NCBI GenBank assembly: GCA_016793095.1
Contig: JAEUJQ010000034.1
Coordinates: forward strand, 1-64,000
Direction: 5' to 3'
From: Myxococcaceae bacterium
GTDB lineage: Bacteria; Myxococcota; Myxococcia; Myxococcales; Myxococcaceae
Length of the DNA: 64,000 nt
Part shown: positions 34,763 to 43,277 of the stretch, one piece after another
Layout of the letters: each line of letters begins with the position of its first letter
Position numbering within the stretch: the stretch's first letter is position 1
Program-made: the position numbers and the translations under genes
The notes under the pieces: model-generated
Database searches by the model: none
What the model saw: only the letters and a program-made list of their open reading frames with translations
What the model was told of the DNA's origin: nothing

Positions 34763-37105
34763 ATGGGCAGCATTCTGGTCATCAACGCGGCAGGCCGCGA
34801 GACGCGGGTCGCGCTGGTCGAGAACGGCGGCATCGCTGAGTTCTATCTCGAGCGGAAGAAGGACAAGGGCATCGTCGGCAATGTCTACAAGGGGCGCGTC
34901 ACGCGCGTGCTCCCGGGCATGCAGGCGGCCTTCGTGGACATCGGGGAAGAGAAGGCGGCGTTCCTCTACGTGGGCGACGTGCTCTTCGATCCCGACGTCA
35001 CGCGGCACCAGTTCGATCTGACGGAAGGCGAGCACGACGACGACGTCAACGACGTGCCCGAAGAGACCGATGCCGACGTGCCCGCGGCCGCACCGTCGGC
35101 TCCGTCACCGGACGCGGTGGAGAGCGCCCCGCCTCCCGACGTCGCTCCGGCAGATGGCCGCGTGAGCAGTGAGGTGGACGCCCAGGCGACCCCGTCGGGC
35201 GCCGAGGTCGTCGAGGCAGCGAAGGAGCTCGCGCAGGTGACGCCGTCGGGCGTCGAGGTCGTCGAGGCGGCGAAGGAGCTGGCGCAGGTGACCCCGTCGG
35301 GCGCCGAGGTCGTGCAGGCGGCCGTCGAGTCCGCCACCCCCGCCGCCCCCGCGCCCGACTCCGTGGCCCCTGCTGCTCCGGCCGCCGGCTCCGAGCCCGC
35401 CGCCCCCGTCGTCGAGGGCGCGGTGGAGCTGCCCCGGTCGCAGGCCCCTCGCGATCTCAAGCTCAAGGAGCAGGAGCGGGAGCGGGAGCGGTCGCGCCAC
35501 CAGCAGCAGAAGCGGAAGGCCGAGCCACGCAAGGAGGCCAGGATCGAGGCGCTCCTCAAGGTCGGCCAGGAGGTGCTGGTGCAGGTGTCGAAGGACCCCA
35601 TCGGCACCAAAGGCGCGCGCGTCACCTCGCACATCTCCATCCCGGGCCGGCACCTCGTCTTCATGCCGACCGTCGATCACGTCGGCATCAGCCGCCGCAT
35701 CGCGAACGAGAAGGAGCGCCGCCGGCTGCGGGAGATCGTCGATCGTCTCCGCCCACCCGGCACCGGCTTCATCGTGCGCACGGTGGCCGAGAACGTGCCC
35801 AGCGAGAAGCTCGAGGCCGACATCCGCTTCCTCATCGAGGTGTGGAACGAGACCGTTCGCAAGAGCGAGAAGACGCACCGGGCCGGCCTGGTGCACCCGG
35901 ATCTCGATCTGATCCTGCGCGCGACCCGCGACCTCTTCGCCCAGGACGTCGAGCAGCTCGTGATCGATGATCGCGACGAGTACGACCGCGTGCTCGGCTT
36001 CGTGATGGCCCAGGACCCCGCGCTCAAGGAGCGGGTGAAGCTGCACGAGGGAGAGGAGCCGATCTTCGACGCCTTCGGCATCGAGGAGGAGATCAAGCGC
36101 GCGTCGGCCCGCAAGGTGTGGCTCAAGTCCGGCGGCTACCTCATCATCGATCAGGCCGAGGCGTTGACCGCGATCGACGTGAACTCGGGCCGCTACGTCG
36201 GCAAGAAGAACCTCGAGGACACCATCCTCAAGATCAACACCGAGGCCTCGAAGGAGATCGTCTACCAGCTGAGGCTGCGCAACATCGGCGGCATCATCAT
36301 CTGCGACTTCATCGACATGGAGAAGCAGCAGAACCGCGACAAGGTCTTCAAGTCGCTGCAGGAGGCGCTGGGGCGCGACAAGGCCAAGACGAACGTGCTG
36401 CGCATCAGCGAGCTCGGCCTCGTCGAGATGACCCGCAAGCGCGTGCGTGAGTCGCTCGGGCGGGTGCTTCACGAGGACTGCGGCTACTGCAACGGGCAGG
36501 GGGCGGTGAAGTCGGCCACCACGGTCGCCTACGAGATCTTCCGCGAGCTGCGCCGCTCGGGGCCCGCGTACAAGGACCCGACGCTGGTGGTGCAGTGCCA
36601 GACCGAGGTCGCCAACGTGCTCCAGGGCGAGGAGCGCGAGGAGCTGCGCCACCTGATGGATCGCTACAACAAGACGATCCAGGTGCGCGCCCAGCCGCAG
36701 TACCACCGTGAGCAGTACGACATCTACGCGAGGCCCGTCAGCGGCGTGGAGCTGATGGTCGCGACCAGCGTCGTCGACTTCGAGATGAGCGGCGGACCCG
36801 CGCGCAGGCCGCAGAACCAGGAGTCGAACCGCTTCGAGCAACGGGGCGGCGGTGGCGGCGACCGGGATCGCGGCGGGCGGCGAAACCGCAACCGCGATCG
36901 TGATCGTGGCGATCGGGGTGGCGGCGGGGGCGAGCGGAGTGGCGGTGGCGATCGGGGTGGTGGCGATCGGGGTGGAGGCGATCGGGGTGGAGGCGATCGG
37001 GGCGGCGGTGGCGGCGGCGGCGGCAATCAGAACCAGAACCGTCCCCGGCCTTCGGCGCCTCCGGGTGGTGGGCGACGCGATGACGATCTCGCCTCGGGAG
37101 AGTGA
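34763..37105 (+). CDS. rne: RNase E/G family endoribonuclease with repeat insert and RGG tail
   Basis: Seen: 780 aa from ATG 34763 (MGSILVINAAGRETRVAL, family start). The S1 domain begins near residue 35 (GNVYKGRVTRVLPGMQAAFVDIG) and is split by a low-complexity insert (about 90-265) that holds 17-residue repeats and ends in a basic Arg/Lys/Gln stretch. The RNase core then runs with IDVNSGRYVG (catalytic Asp near 470), IGGIIICDFIDM, and the Zn-link CGYC. The tail (about 690-780) is rich in GGGDR and RNRNRDRDRG. It cuts single-stranded AU-rich RNA and matures rRNA. The usual degradosome scaffold of E. coli RNase E is absent. Confidence 0.93.
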   Translation: MGSILVINAAGRETRVALVENGGIAEFYLERKKDKGIVGNVYKGRVTRVLPGMQAAFVDIGEEKAAFLYVGDVLFDPDVTRHQFDLTEGEHDDDVNDVPEETDADVPAAAPSAPSPDAVESAPPPDVAPADGRVSSEVDAQATPSGAEVVEAAKELAQVTPSGVEVVEAAKELAQVTPSGAEVVQAAVESATPAAPAPDSVAPAAPAAGSEPAAPVVEGAVELPRSQAPRDLKLKEQERERERSRHQQQKRKAEPRKEARIEALLKVGQEVLVQVSKDPIGTKGARVTSHISIPGRHLVFMPTVDHVGISRRIANEKERRRLREIVDRLRPPGTGFIVRTVAENVPSEKLEADIRFLIEVWNETVRKSEKTHRAGLVHPDLDLILRATRDLFAQDVEQLVIDDRDEYDRVLGFVMAQDPALKERVKLHEGEEPIFDAFGIEEEIKRASARKVWLKSGGYLIIDQAEALTAIDVNSGRYVGKKNLEDTILKINTEASKEIVYQLRLRNIGGIIICDFIDMEKQQNRDKVFKSLQEALGRDKAKTNVLRISELGLVEMTRKRVRESLGRVLHEDCGYCNGQGAVKSATTVAYEIFRELRRSGPAYKDPTLVVQCQTEVANVLQGEEREELRHLMDRYNKTIQVRAQPQYHREQYDIYARPVSGVELMVATSVVDFEMSGGPARRPQNQESNRFEQRGGGGGDRDRGGRRNRNRDRDRGDRGGGGGERSGGGDRGGGDRGGGDRGGGDRGGGGGGGGNQNQNRPRPSAPPGGGRRDDDLASGE
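35186..35323 (+). repeat. 51-bp tandem repeat inside the RNase E/G gene
   Basis: Two full units and one partial unit of 17 codons, TPSGAEVVEAAKELAQ preceded by A or V, at 35186-35236, 35237-35287 and 35288-35323. The frame is kept. Units differ by a few bases, so the array is older than the 15-bp array at 6-170. Confidence 0.85.
36945..37006 (+). repeat. 15-bp tandem repeat coding Gly-Gly-Gly-Asp-Arg
   Basis: About four units of GGCGATCGGGGTGGA-like sequence in the 3' end of the RNase gene, encoding an RGG-type tail. The GCGATCGG core is nearly invariant. Confidence 0.8.
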
Positions 37106-37108
37106 GCG

Positions 37109-37429
37109 ATGCCCAAGACGGTGGAGCGCCGGATCTCGGCGCGCAAGACGATCAACCACGAGTTCGCGACGGTCGATCAGTTCATCAACGAGTACGTCAC
37201 CAACATCAGCCGGTCGGGCGTCTTCGTCCGTTCGGCTGAGCCGCTCCCCGTGGGCACGCGCGTCAACCTGCGTTTCACGGTGATCCAGGACGAGCTCGAG
37301 ACGATCGAGGGGGTCGGCGAGGTCGTTCGCGTGGTCGATCGGGGCCGACAGAAGGGCATGGGGGTCGTCTTCGTCGAGCTCACCCAGGTGTCGAAGGAGC
37401 TGCTCGAGCGCATTCTCGTGCGCCGGTGA
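37109..37429 (+). CDS. Single-domain PilZ protein (TIGR02266 type)
   Basis: Seen: 106 aa from ATG 37109, 3 bp after the RNase stop. PKTVERRISARKTINHEF, NISRSGVFVRS (NxSxxG), then a beta barrel ending GMGVVFVELTQ. The RxxxR box before it is only partly kept (RRISARK), so c-di-GMP binding is likely but not certain. Coupled to the RNase gene, it may link RNA turnover or envelope growth to c-di-GMP (inference). Confidence 0.82.
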   Translation: MPKTVERRISARKTINHEFATVDQFINEYVTNISRSGVFVRSAEPLPVGTRVNLRFTVIQDELETIEGVGEVVRVVDRGRQKGMGVVFVELTQVSKELLERILVRR

Positions 37430-37436
37430 GCGGGCC

Positions 37437-38744
37437 GTGGAGACGACGCCTGACACACCGACGGAGCCCGCCAACCAGGCCCAGGCCTCCGTCGGACAGG
37501 GTCGCGCCCTCACGCTGAAGGCCGTCTGGCGGCTGCTCGTCGCGGTGGTGATCGGCTATCGCGGCGAGAAGCTCGCCCTGCGAGCCGGCAACCTCACCTT
37601 CATCACCCTGACCTCGCTGGTGCCGCTGGCGGCCGTGGTGCTCGCCCTGCTGCACGCGTTCGGTTCGACGCAGGTCGAGGCGCTGGTGATGAAGTTCTTC
37701 GAGGATCTGCTGAACCCCGGAGGCCGAGCCCAGGCCGAGCGCGCGCTGCGCGAGTTCAAGGCCGCGGCGAACTCCCCCACCGGCTCCAGCTTGTCGTTCC
37801 TCGTGTTGCTGGTCTCGTCGGGCGTGATGCTGAGACACCTCGACGCCTCGTTGAACGACGTCTGGGCGGTGCGCCGCTCACGGCCGGTGCTGAGCACGCT
37901 CGGCCTGTATCTCGGCGTCCTCATCGTCGGGCCCATCGCGATGGCCGTCTCGCTGCTCGGCAGCGACGGCATGAAGCGTCTGCTGGTGGTCTTGAACTTC
38001 CCGCTCTCGGGCCTGGCCTTCACGCTGGGCGCGATCCTCTCGGCGATGGTCGTGTTCTCGTTGCTCTACAAGATCGCTCCGCATGCCCACGTGCCGTGGC
38101 GCTCAGCCCTCGTCGGCGGCGCCATGGCGGGCATCGCCTGGGAGATCGCGCGCCGGGTCTACGGCGGCATCGCGAGCATCTTCTTCTCGGCGAACGCGGT
38201 GTACGGCTCCCTCGGGATCGCGCCCCTGTTCCTCACGTGGGTCTACGTCAGCTGGTACGTCATCCTGAGCGGCGCGCGGCTCGCCTACGCCGTCGAGCAC
38301 GCGGACTTCCACGACGAGTTCCGCGACCTGCTCGCGCACCCCCGCAGTGAGGAGCTCATCGCCACGCGCATCTGCCAGCTCGTGGCCCGCGCGCACGTCG
38401 CCCAGGTGCCCGGCCCCACCTCCCTCGCGCTCGCTGCGCAGCTCCGACTCCCGACCCAGCGAATCGAGGAGTGCGTCGCTCAGCTCTCCCGCGGCGGGCT
38501 CCTCAAGCTCGAGGCCAACGCCCTGGTGCCCGCGAAAGACCTCGTCGAGCTCAGCGTCGCCGACATCTCCGTCGCGGTGGGCGGCTCCGCCCGCTCGCTG
38601 TCTCGCGAGCGCACCTCGCGCACCGGCCAGTTCGACGAGGTCGCCCGCCTCTTCACCGCCGCCGATGAGGCAAGTGTCGAGAAGCTCAAGAGAATCACGT
38701 GGGCCGACCTGGCCCTCCTGCCAGAGCAGGGACCAAAATCGTAG
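37437..38744 (+). CDS. YihY/BrkB family membrane protein with C-terminal winged-helix-like domain
   Basis: Seen: 435 aa from GTG 37437. Six hydrophobic segments between about 35 and 285 with the family signatures RAGNLTFITLTSLVPLAAV, LNDVWAVRRSR and YGSLGIAPLFLTWVYVSWYVILSGA. A cytoplasmic C-terminal part of about 130 residues contains a helix-turn-helix-like stretch (RLPTQRIEECVAQLSRGGLLKL). Members are no longer thought to be RNase BN; transport or envelope roles are proposed. It lies 7 bp after the PilZ gene. Confidence 0.88.
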   Translation: METTPDTPTEPANQAQASVGQGRALTLKAVWRLLVAVVIGYRGEKLALRAGNLTFITLTSLVPLAAVVLALLHAFGSTQVEALVMKFFEDLLNPGGRAQAERALREFKAAANSPTGSSLSFLVLLVSSGVMLRHLDASLNDVWAVRRSRPVLSTLGLYLGVLIVGPIAMAVSLLGSDGMKRLLVVLNFPLSGLAFTLGAILSAMVVFSLLYKIAPHAHVPWRSALVGGAMAGIAWEIARRVYGGIASIFFSANAVYGSLGIAPLFLTWVYVSWYVILSGARLAYAVEHADFHDEFRDLLAHPRSEELIATRICQLVARAHVAQVPGPTSLALAAQLRLPTQRIEECVAQLSRGGLLKLEANALVPAKDLVELSVADISVAVGGSARSLSRERTSRTGQFDEVARLFTAADEASVEKLKRITWADLALLPEQGPKS

Positions 38745-38791
38745 CTTTCTTGCGAGGTTGACCGTTCCGAGGGTAACCTCCTTCGAAAGCT
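38743..38791. promoter_or_regulatory. Nested inverted repeat between brkB-like and HU-like genes
   Basis: AGCTTTC (38743-38749) pairs with GAAAGCT (38785-38791), and inside them GAGGTT (38754-38759) pairs with AACCTC (38775-38780); both inner gaps are 4 nt, and a TTGACC hexamer starts at 38758. It begins in the stop codon of the upstream gene and ends 43 bp before the HU-like start. It could be an operator or a structured leader controlling the DNA-binding protein. Confidence 0.5.
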
Positions 38792-38834
38792 CAGTGGTTC
38801 CGGGCCTATCGACCCGATCTCAAGGGGGTACGCG

Positions 38835-39155
38835 GTGCTCAAGTCCGACCTCGTCAACATCCTGGTGCAGAAGAAGGGCGTGACGCAGAAGCAGGCGGAA
38901 GCCACGGTCGATGTGATCTTCAACGCCATGAAGGACGCGCTGGTGGCGGGAGAGAACATCGAGATTCGCGGGCTGGGCGCCTTCCACGTGAAGCACTACG
39001 GCGCTTACCAGGGCCGAAACCCCAAGACCGGCGAGCCGATTCCGGTGAAGGCCAAGCGCGGCATCCGCTTCCGCGCCGGCAAGGAGCTGAAGGACCGCGT
39101 CAACCGGCCCGGCCCCGACGGCAAGGTGCCGCCGCTGCCGTCATCGAATCCCTGA
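38835..39155 (+). CDS. HU/IHF family DNA-binding protein
   Basis: Seen: 106 aa from GTG 38835 with AAGGGGG upstream. LKSDLVNILVQKKGVTQKQAEATVDVIFNAM, IEIRGLGAFHVKHYGAYQGRNPKTGEPIPVKAKRG is the classic HU/IHF arm with the Pro that kinks DNA, then IRFRAGKELKDRV. A short Pro-rich tail extends the 90-residue core. It looks closer to IHF beta or HU than to either alone. It bends DNA and organises the nucleoid. Confidence 0.95.
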   Translation: MLKSDLVNILVQKKGVTQKQAEATVDVIFNAMKDALVAGENIEIRGLGAFHVKHYGAYQGRNPKTGEPIPVKAKRGIRFRAGKELKDRVNRPGPDGKVPPLPSSNP

Positions 39156-39175
39156 CCGGGTGCTGTGACGTCGCT

Positions 39176-39211
39176 GCCCTGGCCGCCCGACGCGCGCGAC
39201 CAGGGCTTTTT
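39176..39211 (+). terminator. Intrinsic terminator after the HU-like gene
   Basis: GCCCTGG (39176-39182) and CCAGGGC (39200-39206) form a perfect 7-bp stem around a 17-nt GC-rich loop, followed at once by TTTTT (39207-39211). It lies 20 bp after the HU-like stop and 13 bp before the convergent sctV stop. Confidence 0.85.
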
Positions 39212-39224
39212 CGTGCGCCGCGCT

Positions 39225-41261
39225 TCACTGCCCAACGGGCGCGAGGCGACCGATCGGACGGACCTGCAGTTCGGGGTCGAGCTCCGCGAAGGTGAGGACC
39301 GCGACCTCGGGGAAGGCTCCCTCGACCAGCTTCTTCAGCAGCCGGCGCACGTCGGGTGAGGCGAGCAGCACCGCCCGACCCTGACGCGCCACCGACTTCA
39401 TGCCCTCGAGGATCGCGCCGGCCTCGCGAGGATCGATGGCCGGCCCAGCGGTGCGCAGCGTCTCCTCGATGCCCGGATCCACCAGGTAGGCGAAGAGCGA
39501 GCCAGACGGGGCGTACTGGTGCGAGATCTGCCGCGACAGCGCCTGCCGACACCGGTCTGCCAGCTGGAGCGCGTCGCCCGCGGTGCTCGGCGACACCAGC
39601 GCGTCGAGGATCGCCCGGAGGTTGCGCACGCTGACCTGCTCCGTGAGCAGCTTCTTCAGGACGTCCGTCATCAACGGCAGCGGGACCTTCTGCAGCGCTT
39701 CCTTCACCAGGGCTCCGTGGGTGCCATCGATGGCGTTGAGCGCTGCCTGCACCTCCGAGACCCCGAGGAACTGGTGCGCGCGCTTGCGGAGCAGCACGAC
39801 GAGGTGCTCGCAGACGTAGTCGCGCGCCGAGAGCAGCGGCACCTGCGCGGCGCGGGCTTTCGGCTCGTCGGCCGCTGAGACGATGGTGAGCGCCCGCCCG
39901 AGGCCGCTGTCGGCCAGCGGAGTGCCGCTGATGCCGAGGACCTGCAGATCGCCCACCGACGACGGCGTCACGAAGCGCACCTCCCCCACGGTGCCGCGCC
40001 CAGCAGGGATCTCGTCGATGGACAACGCCCAGGAGCCCGCGGGCAGCGGTGCGCCGGTCCGCACGCGGAACCCGGGCAGGCGCACGCCGAGCTCCTGGTG
40101 CACGCGCTCGCGCACGCCGTCCAGGTCGTCTTTGACAAACCGGCCCTCGAGCTCCTCGACCAGCCACGTGAGATCCGCCGAGAGATCGAGCGTGAGCGGC
40201 GAGACCCCCGGCGTGAGGTCGGGGCCCTTCTTCTCGGCCGAGGCAGGCGCCGATGCCGTCACGCTGTTGGTCGCCTGAGGCTTCTCCTGCACCCGCTTCA
40301 GCCCGAAGCCCACCGCCGCGAGGCCCGCCGCGATGAGCACGAACGTGAGGTGCGGCATGCCGGGCATCAACGCGAGCAGCAGGCAGAGCCCAGCAACCAC
40401 GAAGAGCGCCTTCCACTGGCCGAAGAACTGCGAACCGATGTCGCTGCCCAACGACGCCTCTTCGGACTCCGAGGCGACGCGCGTGACGACCAGGCCGGCG
40501 GCGACCGCGATGCAGAGCGACGGGATCTGCGACACCAGGCCGTCACCGATCGAGATCAGCGCGTAGGTGCTGGCCGCCTCCGCCGCCGTCATGCCGTTCT
40601 GGAGCGTTCCGATGACGATGCCGCCGACCAGGTTCACCGCCGTGATGACCAGCCCCGCGATGACGTCGCCCTTCACGAACTTCATCGCGCCGTCCATCGA
40701 GCCGAACAGCTGGGATTCGCGCTCGAGCTCGCGGCGCTTGGCGCGGGCCTGGTCCTGGCTGATGGCGCCGGCCCGCAGGTCGGCGTCGATGGACATCTGC
40801 TTGCCTGGCATCGCGTCGAGCGTGAAGCGGGCGCTCACCTCGGCCACGCGCTCGGCGCCCTTCGCCACGACGAGGAACTGCACGAGCGTGAGGATGAGGA
40901 AGATCACCGCGCCCACGACGTAGTCCCCGCGAACGACGAACTCGCCGAACGCCTGAATGATCTCACCAGCGTGACCTTCGCTGAGCGCGAGCCGCGTTGA
41001 CGAGACGTTCATCGAGAGCCGGAAGAGGGTGGTGATGAGCAGCAGCGTCGGGAAGCTCGCGACCTTGAGCGCGTCCTTCGCGTAGAGCGCGGCGACCAGG
41101 AGCGCGAGGGCGGCGGCCAGGTTGATCGCGATGCCGACGTCGAGCAGCCACGGCGGGAGCGGAACGATCATGGAGCCGACGATCGCGGCCATCACGATCG
41201 CGAGGATGACGTCCGACTGGGTGCGCGCCCTCGAGAGCGCTCGATCGATCAGCCCGTTCAT
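39225..41261 (-). CDS. sctV: Type III secretion export gate protein SctV
   Basis: Seen: 678 aa from ATG 41261, overlapping the mini-gene stop (ATGA). Eight N-terminal transmembrane helices with family motifs LLITTLFRLSMNVSSTRL, MPGKQMSIDADLRAG, and GSMDGAMKFVKGDVIAGL; a C-terminal cytoplasmic domain of about 330 residues that forms the nonameric ring. FHIPEP/InvA/YscV family. With no flagellin, hook or basal-body genes nearby, it is the non-flagellar type, the last gene of the operon. Confidence 0.95.
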   Translation of the reverse strand: MNGLIDRALSRARTQSDVILAIVMAAIVGSMIVPLPPWLLDVGIAINLAAALALLVAALYAKDALKVASFPTLLLITTLFRLSMNVSSTRLALSEGHAGEIIQAFGEFVVRGDYVVGAVIFLILTLVQFLVVAKGAERVAEVSARFTLDAMPGKQMSIDADLRAGAISQDQARAKRRELERESQLFGSMDGAMKFVKGDVIAGLVITAVNLVGGIVIGTLQNGMTAAEAASTYALISIGDGLVSQIPSLCIAVAAGLVVTRVASESEEASLGSDIGSQFFGQWKALFVVAGLCLLLALMPGMPHLTFVLIAAGLAAVGFGLKRVQEKPQATNSVTASAPASAEKKGPDLTPGVSPLTLDLSADLTWLVEELEGRFVKDDLDGVRERVHQELGVRLPGFRVRTGAPLPAGSWALSIDEIPAGRGTVGEVRFVTPSSVGDLQVLGISGTPLADSGLGRALTIVSAADEPKARAAQVPLLSARDYVCEHLVVLLRKRAHQFLGVSEVQAALNAIDGTHGALVKEALQKVPLPLMTDVLKKLLTEQVSVRNLRAILDALVSPSTAGDALQLADRCRQALSRQISHQYAPSGSLFAYLVDPGIEETLRTAGPAIDPREAGAILEGMKSVARQGRAVLLASPDVRRLLKKLVEGAFPEVAVLTFAELDPELQVRPIGRLAPVGQ

Positions 41262-41392
41262 GGCGCGTCCTCCCCGGTGGACACGGTCTCGACGGCGAGC
41301 TTCAGCAGCGCGACCGCCGCGAGGATGAGCTCGGCTGGAACGTCTTGATCCTGTTGGGGATGCTGGTCTGGGTGGGGCGTGGGGGCGTTCAT
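41258..41392 (-). CDS. 44-aa mini-protein resembling the SctU/FlhB C-terminal tail
   Basis: Seen: ATG 41392 to a stop that overlaps the sctV start (ATGA). Sequence: a Pro/Gln/Asp-rich start (MNAPTPHPDQHPQQDQ), then DVPAELILAAVALLKLAVET. The end of SctU next door reads EVPEELYQAAATVLRVALEE; 9 of 20 positions are identical. It lies 41 bp after sctU. It may be a degraded partial duplicate or a stand-alone tail that competes in substrate switching. No good ribosome site, so its reality rests on coupling and the match. Confidence 0.5.
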   Translation of the reverse strand: MNAPTPHPDQHPQQDQDVPAELILAAVALLKLAVETVSTGEDAP

Positions 41393-41433
41393 GGACCCGG
41401 GTTGTGCAGCCCCTGTGCCTGTGCAGGTCCGCG

Positions 41434-42489
41434 TCATTCGGGGCGAATCGCCAGCGCCTGGGCTGCGGCGGTCTTCTCTTCGAGGGCCACCCGCAGGACG
41501 GTGGCCGCCGCCTGATAGAGCTCTTCTGGGACCTCTTCCCCCACGTCGTAGTGGACGAGCGAGCGGGCGAGGGGGACGTCCCGAACGATCGGGATGCCGA
41601 GGGCGGTGGCCTCGCGGCGAATCGCGAGGGCGTCGAGCTCGCGACCGCGCGCGACGATGTACGGAGCCTCGCACTCGGACTCGTCGTACCGGAGCGCCAC
41701 GGCGATGTGGGTGGGGTTCACGACCACCGCGGTGGCCTTCTTCACGCCCCGCGCGGGCCCTCCCATCGCGAGCTGCTTCATCAGCTGCTTGCGCTTGCCC
41801 TTCGTGTGCGGGTCGCCGTCGCTGTTCTTGTGTTCCTGCTTCACCTCTTCGAGCGTCATCATCAGATCCTTCGTGTGTCGCAGCCGCGCGAGGGCGTAGT
41901 CCGCGAGCCCAAGCACCACGAGCACCGCCGCTGCCTTGAACAGCGCTGGGGACAGGTGGGTGAAGAGCACCCGGAAGCTGGTGATCGCGTCGTGGCTCAG
42001 CGCCCGGAAGGTGCTCTGCGCGGCGTCTTCCACCGCGCCCCAGAGGATGAAGCTGACGACCGCGGCGACGACGAGCCCCTTCAACAGATCGACCGCCTGG
42101 CGCGGGCTGAAGATCTTCTTGAGGCCCTGAGCCGGGTTCAGGTTCTCGAGCTTCGGCTGTACCAGGGAGAGGTTGAGCTGCAGGCCGGCCATCAGCGCGC
42201 CTGCGACGAGCGCTCCGAGCAGCGCGCCGGCCAGCGTCGGGATCAGGCACACGCCCAGCACCTTCAGCGCCCCGATGAGCTCGGCCTCGGGCGCTCCACC
42301 CTGGAGCGAGAGGAGCCGGTGCGCCCAGCTGACGAGGTGCGCGCTGGTCTGTCGGGAGAACGCGATCGTCGCCGCGAGGCCGCCGAGGGTGACCGCGGCC
42401 GCCTGCAGCATGCGGCTCTTCGGAATGTTGCCCTGCTCGCGCGCCTGGCGAAGCTTCTGCTCGGTGGGCTGATGCGTCTTCTCGCTCAT
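41434..42489 (-). CDS. sctU: Type III secretion switch protein SctU
   Basis: Seen: 351 aa from ATG 42489, overlapping the sctT stop. MSEKTHQPTEQKLRQAREQGNI is the usual start; four transmembrane helices to about 205; then the cytoplasmic domain with autocleavage motif NPTH (258-261) in VVVNPTHIAVALRYD. It self-cleaves and controls the order of substrates. A C-terminal extension (AAAQALAIRPE) follows the family's last helix. Confidence 0.96.
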   Translation of the reverse strand: MSEKTHQPTEQKLRQAREQGNIPKSRMLQAAAVTLGGLAATIAFSRQTSAHLVSWAHRLLSLQGGAPEAELIGALKVLGVCLIPTLAGALLGALVAGALMAGLQLNLSLVQPKLENLNPAQGLKKIFSPRQAVDLLKGLVVAAVVSFILWGAVEDAAQSTFRALSHDAITSFRVLFTHLSPALFKAAAVLVVLGLADYALARLRHTKDLMMTLEEVKQEHKNSDGDPHTKGKRKQLMKQLAMGGPARGVKKATAVVVNPTHIAVALRYDESECEAPYIVARGRELDALAIRREATALGIPIVRDVPLARSLVHYDVGEEVPEELYQAAATVLRVALEEKTAAAQALAIRPE

Positions 42490-43277
42490 CGGCCGGCCTC
42501 CAACACCGAGCGCAGCGCGTCAGGCGACGCCACCACCGCCGCGAGGAGGCGCTCGCTGACGACGCCGATCGACAGCCAGAGCACCGCGCCGCCCGCGAGG
42601 ATCCGCGCCGGGGCTCCGGTGTCCTGCAGGTTCATGCTGGGCGCGGCGCGCGAGGCGAGGCCCATCACTGCGTCCACTGCCAGTGAGACCCCGGCGATCG
42701 GCGCTCCCAGCGCCAGCGCCGTGCCGAAGGCGCCGCCGACGAGCGAGACGACCTGCGTCACCACTTCCTCCGAGGGTGAGAACCCGCCCAGCGAGATCAG
42801 CGCGTAGCTGCGGAAGAGCGCCGCCAGCACCAGGGGCATCGCCACGCCCGCCGCAGCCAGCGCGAGCAGCGCCTGGTAGAGGCCGTCGCCGCTCGCCGAC
42901 TCGCGCGAGCCCGTCATCGGCAGCGCCGCCTCCGCGGAGGAGCCGCGGAAGAGATCGATGAAGCGTCCGCCCATGCGCGCGGCGTCGAAGGGCAGCGCCG
43001 CGACCAGCCCGATGGTGGTGCCCAGAGCGAACTCCCGGAAGACGAGGGCCACCAACGCGAACGCCGAGCCCACCGGCGGAGCGCTGACACCGCACGGGAG
43101 GTGGAGGAAGAGGGACAGCGACAGCACCAGGCCGAGCTTCACCGTCGTCGGCGCGAGCTGCCCGCCGAGGAGCGGGCACAGGAAGGCGACCGGCAACAGC
43201 CGCGCGGCGATGACCGCGACGGAGACGACGTGCGCCTGCACGAGCCCGGCCGTGAGCTCCTGCGCCAGGTCGCTCAT
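42486..43277 (-). CDS. sctT: Type III secretion export gate protein SctT
   Basis: Seen: 263 aa from ATG 43277, overlapping the sctS stop. About six transmembrane segments; RLLPVAFLCPLLGGQLAPTTVKLGL, FREFALGTTIGLVAALPFDAARMGG, and FALGAP-type helices match the FliR/YscT/SpaR family. It forms part of the export gate with R and S. Confidence 0.9.
   Translation of the reverse strand: MSDLAQELTAGLVQAHVVSVAVIAARLLPVAFLCPLLGGQLAPTTVKLGLVLSLSLFLHLPCGVSAPPVGSAFALVALVFREFALGTTIGLVAALPFDAARMGGRFIDLFRGSSAEAALPMTGSRESASGDGLYQALLALAAAGVAMPLVLAALFRSYALISLGGFSPSEEVVTQVVSLVGGAFGTALALGAPIAGVSLAVDAVMGLASRAAPSMNLQDTGAPARILAGGAVLWLSIGVVSERLLAAVVASPDALRSVLEAGR

Noticed and set aside
35105-37513. 802-codon antisense frame opposite the RNase E/G gene
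   Set aside because: It is low-complexity shadow sequence without start signals, and the RNase frame is clearly coding.
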